DNA of 20,569 nt from the NCBI GenBank assembly GCA_031267335.1, contig JAIRZH010000145.1:1-20569 (forward strand), given 5' to 3'. The translations under genes and the position numbers were made by a program. Below, one piece after another: positions 7,599-15,147 of this stretch (positions are counted from its first letter, which is position 1; every line of letters begins with the position of its first letter). The DNA is from Oscillospiraceae bacterium. Its GTDB lineage: Bacteria > Bacillota > Clostridia > Oscillospirales > Acutalibacteraceae. A model generated the notes under the pieces. It saw only the letters and a list, made by a program, of their open reading frames with translations, did no database searches and was not told the origin of the DNA.

Positions 7599-8288
7599 TT
7601 AAGAATTTATAAATTTACTACGAAGTTTTTCAATAACTTTTTTTTCTATTCGAGATATATAAGATCGTGAAATCCCAAGTTTATCGGCGATTTCTTGCTG
7701 TGTTAATGGTTTGAAATTTTCTAAACCATATCTTAATTTTATAATAATTTTTTCTCTTGGGGCCAAATTTAATAAGATAATTTTATTTAATTTTTCAATA
7801 CTTATTTTATTTGAAATTTCATCAAAAATAGATATACCATCTGTTAAAGTATCCTGCAAAGTCAAAGGGTTACCGGCTTTAGAAGTTTCAATCGGTTCTG
7901 TAATAGAAACATCTAATGATGTTTTTTTTACATTACGTAAATGCATTAAAATTTCATTTTCGATACATCGTGCAGCATAACTGGAAAGTCTGGTTCCTTT
8001 ATCGGATTTAAAAGTATTAACAGCTTTTATTAACCCTATTGTTCCTACAGAAATTAAATCTTCCGAACCATCGGTTTTAGAATGAAATTTTTTAATAATA
8101 TGAGCAACTAATCTAAGATTACACTCTACCAGTTGATTTTTAGCTTTTTTATCGCCTTTTAAAGCTAAATTTAATAATTCATTTTCTTTTTGTTTAGAAA
8201 GAGCACTAGGAAATACACTTGGATTTATAACATGAAGCGCAATGAAAACAACATTAGAAATTATTTCTAGAATTGAATAAAATATCAA
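7599..8288 (-). CDS. sigK: RNA polymerase sporulation sigma factor, pro-sigma-K type
   Basis: Directs late mother-cell transcription in sporulation. 229 residues from the TTG start. The N-terminal ~25 residues form a hydrophobic pro-sequence (MIFYSILEIISNVVFIALHV) followed by FPSALSKQKE, aligning with the FPQPLS region after the processing site of Bacillus pro-sigma-K. Region 2 (about 50-120) has NLRLVAHIIKKF, DLISVGTIGLIKAVNTF and YAARCIENEILMHLR. The LVAHI.KKF and ILMHLR variants favour SigK over SigE (LVVYIARKF, ILMYLR). Region 4 (about 175-225) carries the HTH TQQEIADKLGISRSYISRIE. The gene is continuous, with no skin element. The strong AGGTGA at 8294-8299 sits 5 bases before TTG at 8286-8288; a GTG three codons upstream overlaps the site and is less likely. 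Its presence implies sporulation capacity. Activation by a SpoIVFB-like intramembrane protease is family knowledge, not seen here. Confidence 0.88.
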   Translation of the reverse strand: MIFYSILEIISNVVFIALHVINPSVFPSALSKQKENELLNLALKGDKKAKNQLVECNLRLVAHIIKKFHSKTDGSEDLISVGTIGLIKAVNTFKSDKGTRLSSYAARCIENEILMHLRNVKKTSLDVSITEPIETSKAGNPLTLQDTLTDGISIFDEISNKISIEKLNKIILLNLAPREKIIIKLRYGLENFKPLTQQEIADKLGISRSYISRIEKKVIEKLRSKFINS

Positions 8289-8293
8289 ATTTA

Positions 8294-8299
8294 TCACCT
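8294..8299 (-). promoter_or_regulatory. Ribosome binding site of sigK
   Basis: AGGTGA on the minus strand, 5 bases before TTG. It contains the GTG that would otherwise be the longest start, so it argues for TTG at 8288. Confidence 0.6.
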
Positions 8300-8367
8300 A
8301 ACAATAGGTATGCTTTTGATATCTAAACAAATGATTCTGTTATGTTTTTGTTTTTTTATTTTTATAA

Positions 8368-8529
8368 AAGCCTGTTTAATATTTCTAAGTAATACAGATT
8401 TAACGATAAAATTTTTAAAATTCAAAGCATGAGGAAGGCAAATACTGACGTATTTAACTAACGAAACAATACAGAATTTTAAAAATTTTAGTTAAATATG
8501 TGTTGCTTTAAAGATATTAAACAGGCTCT
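8368..8529. mobile_element. MITE-like element, family A (complete copy)
   Basis: A ~162 bp palindromic element. The left end AAGCCTGTTTAATATTTCTA and the reverse complement of the right end, AGAGCCTGTTTAATATCTTT, match over the first ~16 bases after the first few. The subterminal arms AAAATTTTTAAAATTC and GAATTTTAAAAATTTTA are also inverted. The centre holds GCAAATACTGACGTATTTAA. Read in reverse it matches 14421-14583 along its full length. It fills much of the 369 bp gap between ispG and sigK; the rest (8298-8367, 8530-8666) shows nothing I can name. As a transcript it would fold into a long hairpin. Confidence 0.78.
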
Positions 8530-8666
8530 TAGAGTATTCATAATACGCTAGAATCGATCTTCACAAAATCTGGCAGTTTAGAAAGAAATCTAAATTTATA
8601 AAAATTCTCTTTATTTAATCCAAAAATTATTCAAAATTTGATAATTTAAGGTAATAGAAACAGAAA

Positions 8667-9761
8667 CTAATTTGAGACAAAATCATTAGACAAATTGATC
8701 TTTTTATTAATTTCATTAATTAATTCGGAAAAAATCTCTTTTTGGAATACTTTTTTGATCATTATTCCATCTTTAAAAATCATTAAAATATTGCCAACAC
8801 CAGTTATAGCGAAATCAGCATCACGCGTTTCGCCATGCCCATTTACCGCACATCCCATAACGGCGATTTTAATATTTTTTTTAAAAATAATATTTTTATA
8901 TTTATTTTCTAGCTCTTTTTCCAATTGTTTTGCAATTTTCATTACATCGATTGTAGTTCTACCACATGTCGGACATGAAATTACCGAAATACCATATTTT
9001 AGACCTAAAGATTTTAAAATCGAAATTCCGGTCTCGATTTCTTTTTTTGGATCATCGCTTAAAGAAACCCTAATAGTATCTCCGATTCCATCTAACAGCA
9101 GCGAACCGATTCCAATAGCTGATTTAATAACTCCGGTTTTAAAAGTTCCAGATTCGGTGATCCCGATATGTAATGGATAATTACACTTTGATGCAACCAT
9201 CTTATATGATTCGACACACGTTCTTATACAAGAAGATTTAATCGAAACTATAAAATTATTAAAATCAAAACTTTCAAGTAAATTAATATTTTCAAGCGCA
9301 CTTTCAAACAAAGCATTTGAGGTTGGCGAGCCAAATTTTTCTAAAATTTTTTTTTCTAATGAACCACTGTTTATACCAATTCTAATTGGAATATTTAAAC
9401 TTCTACAAGTTTTAGAAATATTTTTTATATCTTCATGGTTAATATTTCCAGGATTAATTCTTATTTTGTCTACACCGGCGTATACCGATTCAATAGCTAA
9501 TTTAGCATTAAAATGAATATCAGCAACAATCGGAATCTTAACTTTTTCTTTAAGAATCGGTATCAATTTAACTGAATTTAGATCAGAAATAGCTACCCTT
9601 AAAATATCGCAACCCGCTTTTTTAAGTTTTTTAGCTTGTTTGACGTTTGCTTCAAAATCTGTTATCTTGGCGGAAAGCATCGATTGAATTGAAATTGCCT
9701 CATCGCCGCCTACGATTACATTTCCGACAGAAATTTTTTGTGTTTTTCGTCTTTCGATCAT
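8667..9761 (-). CDS. ispG: 4-hydroxy-3-methylbut-2-en-1-yl diphosphate synthase
   Basis: A [4Fe-4S] enzyme of the MEP pathway converting MEcPP to HMBPP, the isoprenoid precursor branch feeding undecaprenyl phosphate. 364 residues, one-domain bacterial type. Cluster cysteines are C263 and C266 (CPTCGRTT) and C304 (MGCAVNGHGE), with the conserved Glu311. The N-terminal TIM barrel shows VADIHFN, DKIRINPGN and HIGITESG. The usual SMTNTDT motif is changed to SMLSAKIT, a modest divergence. The ATG overlaps the rseP stop as ATGA and has no Shine-Dalgarno of its own, so translation is probably coupled. The rseP-ispG pairing is common in Firmicutes; dxr, which usually precedes rseP, is absent here. 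Confidence 0.96.
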   Translation of the reverse strand: MIERRKTQKISVGNVIVGGDEAISIQSMLSAKITDFEANVKQAKKLKKAGCDILRVAISDLNSVKLIPILKEKVKIPIVADIHFNAKLAIESVYAGVDKIRINPGNINHEDIKNISKTCRSLNIPIRIGINSGSLEKKILEKFGSPTSNALFESALENINLLESFDFNNFIVSIKSSCIRTCVESYKMVASKCNYPLHIGITESGTFKTGVIKSAIGIGSLLLDGIGDTIRVSLSDDPKKEIETGISILKSLGLKYGISVISCPTCGRTTIDVMKIAKQLEKELENKYKNIIFKKNIKIAVMGCAVNGHGETRDADFAITGVGNILMIFKDGIMIKKVFQKEIFSELINEINKKINLSNDFVSN

Positions 9762-10843
9762 AAAGAAGAACTAACCAAAAAACCTTTAATTATTTTCATT
9801 ATATCATTATAAGTTACCGCTATCGTTAATAATATAAACATCCCAAACCCAATAATGTTAATTATTGTTTCGATTTTCTGATCAAGGTGTTTTCCGGTAA
9901 TAGCTTCGGGAATTAACATAATGATTCGTCCTCCATCTAATGCCGGAAAAGGCAAAAGATTAAAAATCCCAATACTAATTGTGAACATTGTCATAAAAGA
10001 CAAAATATTTAAAATTGCTTCGCTAATTCCAGATTTTAAACCTTGATCGGTAATTTCTCCAATTTTTGTTGCAACACCGACAGGGCCACTCATATCTTTT
10101 ATCGATAATCTACCGCTTATAAGATCTGTTATACTTTTATATGTTAAACGAACAAAAAAAACTATATTCATTACTGAATAATTCAACACGTTAAGTAAGG
10201 TTTTTTTTACGCCCAAGAGATAAAAATCAATCTCAAAACCTTTAACAATACCTTTTTCTTCTACAGACTTTATTTTAACATTCTTTACTAACATATATTT
10301 GCCATTGCGCAGAACCTCAATGTCTACACTACTGTTTTTATTAAAATTCATGCTTAAAGCAAACCAAACATCGCGATCTATATGAGTTTTATAACCATTT
10401 ATTGAAAGGATTTCATCACCAGTTTTAAGACCAAAACGATCCGAAACTGAAGATTCGATAAATCCAGATATCGTTGTGGTTGGCACACTTTCGTAAGAAA
10501 GCGTAAGGATTACAGAAAAAATCAATCCGATTAAAAGATTCATTAAGCCGCCTGCGGCTAGAACTATCACCCTTTTCCAGACTGAAATTTTCCCAAACGA
10601 ATGCTTGGATTTAGATTCTTTTTCTTCTCCTTCGAGTTCGCAAAAACCACCTATCGGAAAAGACCTTAGTGAATAAACGGTATCGTTTTTTTTAAATTTC
10701 GCAATTGTTGGTCCCATCCCAATAGCAAATTCATTAATTTTAACGCCAAATAGACGCCCTGTTGAATAATGCCCTAATTCATGAGCAAAAACTATTAGAT
10801 TAAATATTAAAAACGCAAAAACCCAAATCAATACATTAATCAA
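9758..10843 (-). CDS. rseP: Site-2 membrane metalloprotease RseP/RasP
   Basis: An intramembrane zinc protease that cuts substrates within the membrane (anti-sigma factors, leftover signal peptides). 361 residues. The HELGH zinc motif is at 21-25 in the first transmembrane helix. A second helix is around 92-115. A PDZ domain spans about 125-205 (GLKTGDEILSINGYKTH). The second catalytic motif NLLPFPALDGGR is at 295-306, and a final helix at about 325-346. Start is TTG (GGAAGTGA upstream). Length and the single PDZ match Firmicute RasP rather than SpoIVFB. Translationally coupled to ispG by ATGA. Whether it also acts in sporulation cannot be judged. Confidence 0.95.
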   Translation of the reverse strand: MINVLIWVFAFLIFNLIVFAHELGHYSTGRLFGVKINEFAIGMGPTIAKFKKNDTVYSLRSFPIGGFCELEGEEKESKSKHSFGKISVWKRVIVLAAGGLMNLLIGLIFSVILTLSYESVPTTTISGFIESSVSDRFGLKTGDEILSINGYKTHIDRDVWFALSMNFNKNSSVDIEVLRNGKYMLVKNVKIKSVEEKGIVKGFEIDFYLLGVKKTLLNVLNYSVMNIVFFVRLTYKSITDLISGRLSIKDMSGPVGVATKIGEITDQGLKSGISEAILNILSFMTMFTISIGIFNLLPFPALDGGRIIMLIPEAITGKHLDQKIETIINIIGFGMFILLTIAVTYNDIMKIIKGFLVSSSL

Positions 10844-11077
10844 AAAAATTCACTTCCAAATTATATTATAGCACATTAATAATATTAAGAAATTTTAACA
10901 TTACTTTTTAGAATTTACAATTTTTAAATTTTAAAGTTTAAACTAAAAATTGCCAATAGGTTTAACGAAAACACATTCTTATATTTCAGCTTAACGAAAA
11001 TGAGCCTTAAATATATATCATTCATAAATGTTAAACAAGTTCTAAAATTTTGCAAAAATTTTTTGCATTTAAAAAAC

Positions 11078-11446
11078 TTATTCGTCAAAAATCTCGACTT
11101 TATCATGTTCTGATAAACAATAAATTTTAGATTTCGTTTTATTTGATTTTGCTGTAAAATCTTTAACTGTATTTTCCGAATATTTATTTTCGGATTCATT
11201 TATTTGTTTTGAAATTTCTGAAATTTTTGCGTTTATTTCAGCTAATTTAACTTGTCCACACAAAAACAAAAAAATACCTATAATAGCAAATAAACTTAAA
11301 CCAAATACATATAAGCCGATAGTAAATTTTAACTTAAAATCTCTTACACGTTTAGTTTTCGATAGGTTTATATCTATTATTTTGGAGCGTGATTTATTTT
11401 TAATCTTTGATAAATCATAAGCAACATTTTTATTATATTGGCTCAA
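11078..11446 (-). CDS. ftsL: FtsL-like cell division protein (shortened)
   Basis: 122 residues, starting at TTG after AAAGGTGA. The N-terminus is a cytoplasmic basic segment (1-38, beginning SQYNKNVAYDLS). One transmembrane helix follows at about 42-66, then a short coiled-coil-like stretch (VKLAEINAKISEISKQINES). The C-terminus has LSEHDKVEIF, matching the LSEGDK.EV ending I associate with FtsL-like proteins of Oscillospiraceae. It lies 70 bp downstream of rsmH, the standard position of ftsL. The periplasmic coil is about 20 residues shorter than usual. FtsL with FtsB/DivIC and FtsQ/DivIB activates septal peptidoglycan synthesis. The identification rests on position, topology and terminal motifs rather than strong sequence identity. 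Confidence 0.72.
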   Translation of the reverse strand: MSQYNKNVAYDLSKIKNKSRSKIIDINLSKTKRVRDFKLKFTIGLYVFGLSLFAIIGIFLFLCGQVKLAEINAKISEISKQINESENKYSENTVKDFTAKSNKTKSKIYCLSEHDKVEIFDE

Positions 11447-11516
11447 AAAATCACCTTTAATTATAAAATTTGATTATTATTTTAATGTTAAAATTTTTAT
11501 TTGTATTTCTTAATAT

Positions 11517-12464
11517 TCATTTTTGTAAAAATTCTAATTTTTCGCACACTCGAAGCTTAGCACTTTTGCATCTTGGATTTTTGAGAATTTCGTCCGTGCT
11601 TGGTCTTACGGCTTTTTTTGTTATTAATTTAGCTTGCCTATTTTTTCCACAAGAACAAATTGGGAAATCTCTCGGGCAGATGCAATCTTGACACTGAAAA
11701 TTAAACTCTTGTTTTATAATTTTATCCTCAAGAGAATGAAAAGAAATTACAGCTAATCTTGCATTGTTTTTCAAAACTTCAAAACAGACCTTTAAGCCTG
11801 TTTTTAAATTTTCTAACTCGCTGTTTACAGCTATTCTAAAAGCTTGGAATACACGTTTTACTGATTTCATTTCGCTAAAATTCGGCACCGATTTTTTTAC
11901 AATTTCAGATAGTTTCAGTGTAGTTTTTATTGGTGAACGTTTACGTTCAATACAAATCATATGTGCGATTTTTTTCGCAAAACGCTCTTCGCCAAACTTA
12001 AAAATTAAATCAGCTAAACTAGATTCGTTTAAACTTATAAGTAAATCAGCCGCAGACAGCCCTGACTTGCTCATACGCATGTCAAGCGGGGCATCATTAA
12101 TATACGAAAATCCACGATCTAAATTATCAATTTGATATGAAGACATACCCAAATCCAATAAAATTCCATCAATTTTATTAATTTTATTTTTATTTAATAA
12201 ACTAACAAGCTCAGCAAAATTGGCTTCTAAAACCAAAACATTTTCAAAATCACATAATTTTTCGTAACAAATAGACACGGCATCTGGATCTATATCAATT
12301 GAAATCAATTTGCCAAATTTACTTAATCTTTTTGCAATTTCAAAAGAAGCACCACCGCCGCCAGCAGTTCCATCTACATATATACCATCTGGTTTAATTG
12401 CAAGCAGATCAATAGTTTCATGAAGCAAAACAGTTTTATGTGAAAAAAACAAACAAACAACCAA
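11517..12464 (-). CDS. rsmH: 16S rRNA (cytosine1402-N4)-methyltransferase
   Basis: Methylates N4 of C1402 in 16S rRNA using SAM. 315 residues. The N-terminal HKTVLLHETIDLL is followed by the SAM loop DGTAGGGGASFE (31-42), acidic IDIDPDA (57-62), the LDLGMSSYQIDN motif (103-114), DAPLDMRM (124-131), and near the C-terminus VISFHSLEDKIIKQEF and the clustered cysteines CICPRDFPICSCG. The start as drawn is TTG, with no ATG before the conserved region. A second TTG four codons on, just before the FSHKTVLLHE segment, is also possible, and the ribosome binding site is poor (TAGAG). First gene of an rsmH-ftsL pair; no mraZ is visible upstream. Confidence 0.95.
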   Translation of the reverse strand: MVVCLFFSHKTVLLHETIDLLAIKPDGIYVDGTAGGGGASFEIAKRLSKFGKLISIDIDPDAVSICYEKLCDFENVLVLEANFAELVSLLNKNKINKIDGILLDLGMSSYQIDNLDRGFSYINDAPLDMRMSKSGLSAADLLISLNESSLADLIFKFGEERFAKKIAHMICIERKRSPIKTTLKLSEIVKKSVPNFSEMKSVKRVFQAFRIAVNSELENLKTGLKVCFEVLKNNARLAVISFHSLEDKIIKQEFNFQCQDCICPRDFPICSCGKNRQAKLITKKAVRPSTDEILKNPRCKSAKLRVCEKLEFLQK

Positions 12465-12689
12465 ACAACTCTATATTAAGTAAAATATCTACCACATGTA
12501 AGATTGGCATTTTAAAATTAAAAAGTCAATTATTTTTCAGTATTATACACTGAAATTTCACGAAATATTACAATAATTTAACAATCGAATCAAATTAGAA
12601 TCATTGATTAAGCAAGAGAACATGCTAACGAAAATGTTTTTTTGTTCTTGATTTGATTTGCGTGATGCTTGTGTAAACATAATGAAAGC
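12465..12689. other. AT-rich intergenic DNA upstream of rsmH
   Basis: Part of the 356 bp gap between DUF4363 and rsmH. No ORF of note, no mraZ remnant and no recognised RNA. The only structured part of the gap is the inverted repeat at 12690-12805. Confidence 0.5.
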
Positions 12690-12805
12690 TTATAACTATG
12701 ATGTTTGAAAAAGTTTATAAATAAATTAAAAATAAAAGCATGTAAAGTTTAAATTAAAAAACGTGTGGTATAGCTATGAATTTTTTTCAAACATTATAGC
12801 TATAA
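12690..12805. repeat. 116 bp inverted-repeat element
   Basis: The left arm TTATAACTATGATGTTTGAA (12690-12709, continuing AAA) and the reverse complement of the right arm, TTATAGCTATAATGTTTGAA, match at 18 of 20 bases and flank about 70 bp of AT-rich DNA. It lies just after the stop of the DUF4363 gene. It could be a fourth small element family or a decayed IS. No second copy is present in the window. As RNA it would form a long hairpin and might end the DUF421/DUF4363 transcript. Confidence 0.6.
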
Positions 12806-12820
12806 ACGCAATTAAGTTAA

Positions 12821-13201
12821 TCAAAAAATATTTTCCAATGAAATTTTCTCCGATTCCCTTAATGCCTTAAGATAAGTTATGGCCGAAATACTAGATTTCG
12901 AAGTTTCAAGCGATGATTCATTTTCTAGGCTTGCATTTACGACTTTTAATGATTGTGTAATTCTGTCAAGTGATTCGTGATGAATAAAAATAGAAAGTAT
13001 TTTTATCTTTTTATCCCATATTTTGTTTAATTCTATACATTTTTGGGTTGCTTTTGAAAATTCAGATTGATCCTTAAGATTTATAATTTCTTCCAAATAA
13101 TTTTCTGCAGTTTGTGTAGCATTTTTTATAAGGTAAAAATTAGTAACGCATACCATAATTGTAATTAAAAAAAACAATATCGCAATGTGAGTTTTTTTCA
13201 T
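12821..13201 (-). CDS. DUF4363 family membrane protein
   Basis: 126 residues; ATG with AAGGAAG 5 bases upstream. One N-terminal transmembrane helix (about 5-25) is followed by an extracytoplasmic helical domain containing W62 and ending EKISLENIF, the typical last residues of DUF4363 proteins of clostridial spore formers. The family usually sits directly behind a DUF421 gene, as here. Function is unknown; co-occurrence with sporulation is family knowledge. It is separated from the DUF421 gene by a MITE copy (13218-13362) instead of being tightly coupled. Confidence 0.82.
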   Translation of the reverse strand: MKKTHIAILFFLITIMVCVTNFYLIKNATQTAENYLEEIINLKDQSEFSKATQKCIELNKIWDKKIKILSIFIHHESLDRITQSLKVVNASLENESSLETSKSSISAITYLKALRESEKISLENIF

Positions 13202-13217
13202 ATTGACTTCCTTTTTT

Positions 13218-13362
13218 AGGGTTTGTTTTACTATTTAAAATAACTAAATTTCAAGTAATTTTTGGGTTAAATAAGGAAATTTTTGAAATAATACTGGCCG
13301 TATTGTGGAAAAATTTAACGCAATCAAATCAAAAATACGAATAAATAGTAGAAACGTGCCCT
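13218..13362. mobile_element. MITE-like element, family C (diverged copy)
   Basis: About 145 bp with ends AGGGTTTGTTTTACTATT and, reverse-complemented, AGGGCACGTTTCTACTATT. The interior is AAATTTCAAGTAATTTTTGG, then AATACTGGCCGTATTGTGG, aligned to the copy at 7266-7424. Flanking TA on both sides (TA|GGG...CCC|TA) suggests a 2 bp target duplication. It occupies exactly the space between the DUF421 stop codon and the DUF4363 ribosome binding site, and the DUF421 TAG is formed at the element edge. Confidence 0.7.
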
Positions 13363-14032
13363 AATTACTTTTTTTGATTATATTAAATTCTTTATTTTTA
13401 TTTACCGTCATAATAAAAATTTCATTTTGATCAATATTTTCTTTTTTTAATGTTTGCGCAAGCCAAGTTTTATCAAGATTGCAAAAAGATAACGATGATT
13501 CGTTAATCTGGCTATTATTAATTACAACCATATCTAGAATAGCTTCAGGGACTTTTACACAAAGAGTAGCAGCGTCTGGCGGCTGTTTTTCACTTTTTTT
13601 GAGAATACTCATTTTACCGTTTGTCTCTATAATCGCAAAAGCAACATCTTTAATTGAAAAAACATCCATTTCGCGTAGCTGCGCGTAAAGATCTTCGATG
13701 CTCATTCTGAGTTTTCGAAGCTCGCCTTGCTGAATTTTTCCTTCTTTTATTATAATAATTGCGCTTCCGCAAATTAACTTCCTGAATTTTGTGCTTTTCA
13801 TCATAAAAGAAGAAACAAAAATTTCGCAACATACTAAAACAACAATCGGAACTAACCCGCTAAAAAGTGGTTGCGAAATATTTTGCATAGGAATAGAAGC
13901 AATATCAGAAATTAAAAGAGCTACTACAAGTTCTGAGGTTTGAAGTTCACTGATTTGCCTTTTGCCCATAAATTTAATCGAAAACGTTATAACTATATAT
14001 AAAATTAGTGCCCTAAAAATTGAAATTAACAC
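13361..14032 (-). CDS. DUF421 (YetF-like) membrane protein
   Basis: 223 residues. The N-terminal part has about three transmembrane helices (roughly 2-17, 34-52 and 57-75). The family signature GKRQISELQTSELVVALLIS precedes DIASIPM. A soluble alpha/beta domain follows, with KLRMSIEDLYAQLREMD, VFSIKDVAFAIIETNGKMS and VPEAILDMVVINNSQINE. DUF421 proteins are common in spore-forming Firmicutes and some are linked to spore membranes; the molecular role is not settled. Two GTG codons are possible. AAAGG at 14041-14045 is 8 bases before GTG at 14030-14032, which I chose; the other at 14039-14041 overlaps the ribosome binding site. Followed by DUF4363 on the same strand. Confidence 0.88.
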   Translation of the reverse strand: MLISIFRALILYIVITFSIKFMGKRQISELQTSELVVALLISDIASIPMQNISQPLFSGLVPIVVLVCCEIFVSSFMMKSTKFRKLICGSAIIIIKEGKIQQGELRKLRMSIEDLYAQLREMDVFSIKDVAFAIIETNGKMSILKKSEKQPPDAATLCVKVPEAILDMVVINNSQINESSLSFCNLDKTWLAQTLKKENIDQNEIFIMTVNKNKEFNIIKKSN

Positions 14033-14131
14033 AATTAACACCTTTAAAATATCAATACGTTTATTGTTTGCATTTTAATCACTAAAAATACTCACTAAAT
14101 TATTTTCTACACGATTGAAAAAGCTTTTTAA

Positions 14132-14289
14132 AGCTTGTTCTCACTACTGTTTAACGACTATGTTTTGGTACTTTTTGATTTGTATTACATTAATTTTTTT
14201 ACAATACGTTAATATTGTGGAAAAAATTTTTCTTATCTAACCCAAAAATTACTCGAAATTTTGTCATCTCAAATAATAGGAACAGGCCT
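14132..14289. mobile_element. MITE-like element, family C (inverse orientation)
   Basis: About 158 bp. Its reverse complement reads AGGCCTGTTCCTATTATTTG, then AAATTTCGAGTAATTTTTGG, ATTAACGTATTGT, and CAAATCAAAAAGTACCAAAA, aligned along its length with 7266-7424. The left end here is worn (AAGCTTGTTCTCACTAC). It is the first of a chain of elements filling the 733 bp gap 14042-14774 between ybaB and the DUF421 gene. Confidence 0.75.
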
Positions 14290-14326
14290 TAGTTATGCAG
14301 GAATTCCGCTGAATATCTAAAAAATT

Positions 14327-14652
14327 AGAACCTGTCTTCGATAAATATTAAAGATGCGAATTTTTGACAATTTTTGAACATTTTTAGTGCATTTAACTCT
14401 GCTTGGATGGTGCTAAGTTAAGAGCCTGTCTGATATCTCTCTAGCAACACATATTTAACTAAAATTTTTAAAATTCTGTATTGCTAGTCAGTAAAACACG
14501 TTAGTATTCGCCTTCCTCACGCTTTGAATTTTAAAAATTTTATCGTTAAATTTGTATTGCTTAGAAATATTTAGACAGGTTCTGAGGAAAATAAGCAAAA
14601 AATTCCAAAAATTGTCAAAAGTTTTGCTTAATGTTTATTGAAGACAGGTTCT
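14327..14652. mobile_element. MITE-like element, family B, split by a nested family A copy
   Basis: The two halves, 14327-14420 and 14584-14652, together match the uninterrupted element at 17042-17200. The left half has AGAACCTGTCTTCGATAAAT, GATGCGAATTTTTGACAATT and CATTTAACTCTGCTTGG. The right half has CCAAAAATTGTCAAAA and TTGAAGACAGGTTCT. The outer ends are near-perfect inverted repeats (AGAACCTGTCTTC / GAAGACAGGTTCT). A TTA on both outer sides may be a 3 bp target duplication. The family A element lies between the halves, so family B was inserted first. Confidence 0.8.
14421..14583. mobile_element. MITE-like element, family A, nested in family B
   Basis: 163 bp, in reverse orientation to the copy at 8368-8529. 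It contains AGAGCCTGTCTGATATCTCT, CAACACATATTTAACTAAAA, GCCTTCCTCACGCTTTGAAT and TAGACAGGTTCT, and matches the other copy over its length with small differences. Its terminal repeats are AGAGCCTGTCT and AGAACCTGTCT. I see no clear target duplication inside family B. Confidence 0.8.
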
Positions 14653-14659
14653 TAATAAT

Positions 14660-14779
14660 AAGGTCCTGCTCCTACGAACCAAGATTACTTGAAACTTGAT
14701 TATTCCAAATAGTAGAAATAGGGCCAAAATTTTTATTTATTCAATCTAAAAATTACTTAAAATAAGAGTAGTGCCTAAA
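14660..14779. repeat. Fragments of family C elements
   Basis: 14660-14726 has short inverted ends (GGTCCTGCTCCTAC / GTAGAAATAGGGCC) around GATTACTTGAAACTTGATTA, which resembles a family C end. 14727-14779 repeats a second such end (AATCTAAAAATTACTTAAAA). Both look like collapsed copies. The last few bases overlap the ybaB stop. Confidence 0.5.
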
Positions 14780-15131
14780 AATCCACAATTTCCGTTGGCA
14801 AAGTTTTAGTGGCAGAATGAGTGATTTCTTCTCTTTCGGCTTCGACTTTGGCTAAAACTTCATTTGCTGCTGCAACTATAGTATCACCAAGTAACTCAAG
14901 ATCGCCTTGAGAAATTAACTCTGGATCTATTTCGATTGAATTAAGCCGCATATTGCTATTAGCTGTAACCGTAACTTTCCCACCACCAGCAACAGCAGTA
15001 TATACTTTATCGCCTAGACTTTCGATGCGAGATTCTATTTCAGCGCTTACACTTTGCATCTGGCTAAGTAATCTCATCATTTCATCATGTTTATGGTCGC
15101 TGTTATGGTGTTTTGGCAAACGAACTTCCAT
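14775..15131 (-). CDS. ybaB: YbaB/EbfC family nucleoid-associated protein
   Basis: 118 residues; ATG with a perfect AGGAGG 5 bases upstream. An N-terminal helix (MMRLLSQMQSVSAEIESRIE) is followed by the family core YTAVAGGGKVTVTANSNMRL, then IEIDPELISQGDLELLGDTI and VAAANEVLAKVEAE. These small dimers bind DNA. The gene lies 16 bp downstream of dnaX, the usual dnaX-ybaB(-recR) arrangement in Firmicutes; recR is not present after it, and repeat DNA follows instead. Confidence 0.93.
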   Translation of the reverse strand: MEVRLPKHHNSDHKHDEMMRLLSQMQSVSAEIESRIESLGDKVYTAVAGGGKVTVTANSNMRLNSIEIDPELISQGDLELLGDTIVAAANEVLAKVEAEREEITHSATKTLPTEIVDF

Positions 15132-15147
15132 TAAATCCTCCTAAAAT

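Noticed and set aside
8695..9180. 161-codon plus-strand ORF
   Set aside because: Antisense to ispG, whose motifs are unambiguous on the minus strand.
10924..11199. 91-codon minus-strand ORF overlapping ftsL
   Set aside because: It overlaps the ftsL coding region in another frame, is Lys/Asn/Ile-rich from AT-rich DNA, and has no ribosome binding site. The gap 10844-11077 holds no other gene; a 42 bp stretch near 11001-11045 (GAGCCT...AAGTTCT) might be a collapsed family A remnant, too weak to call.
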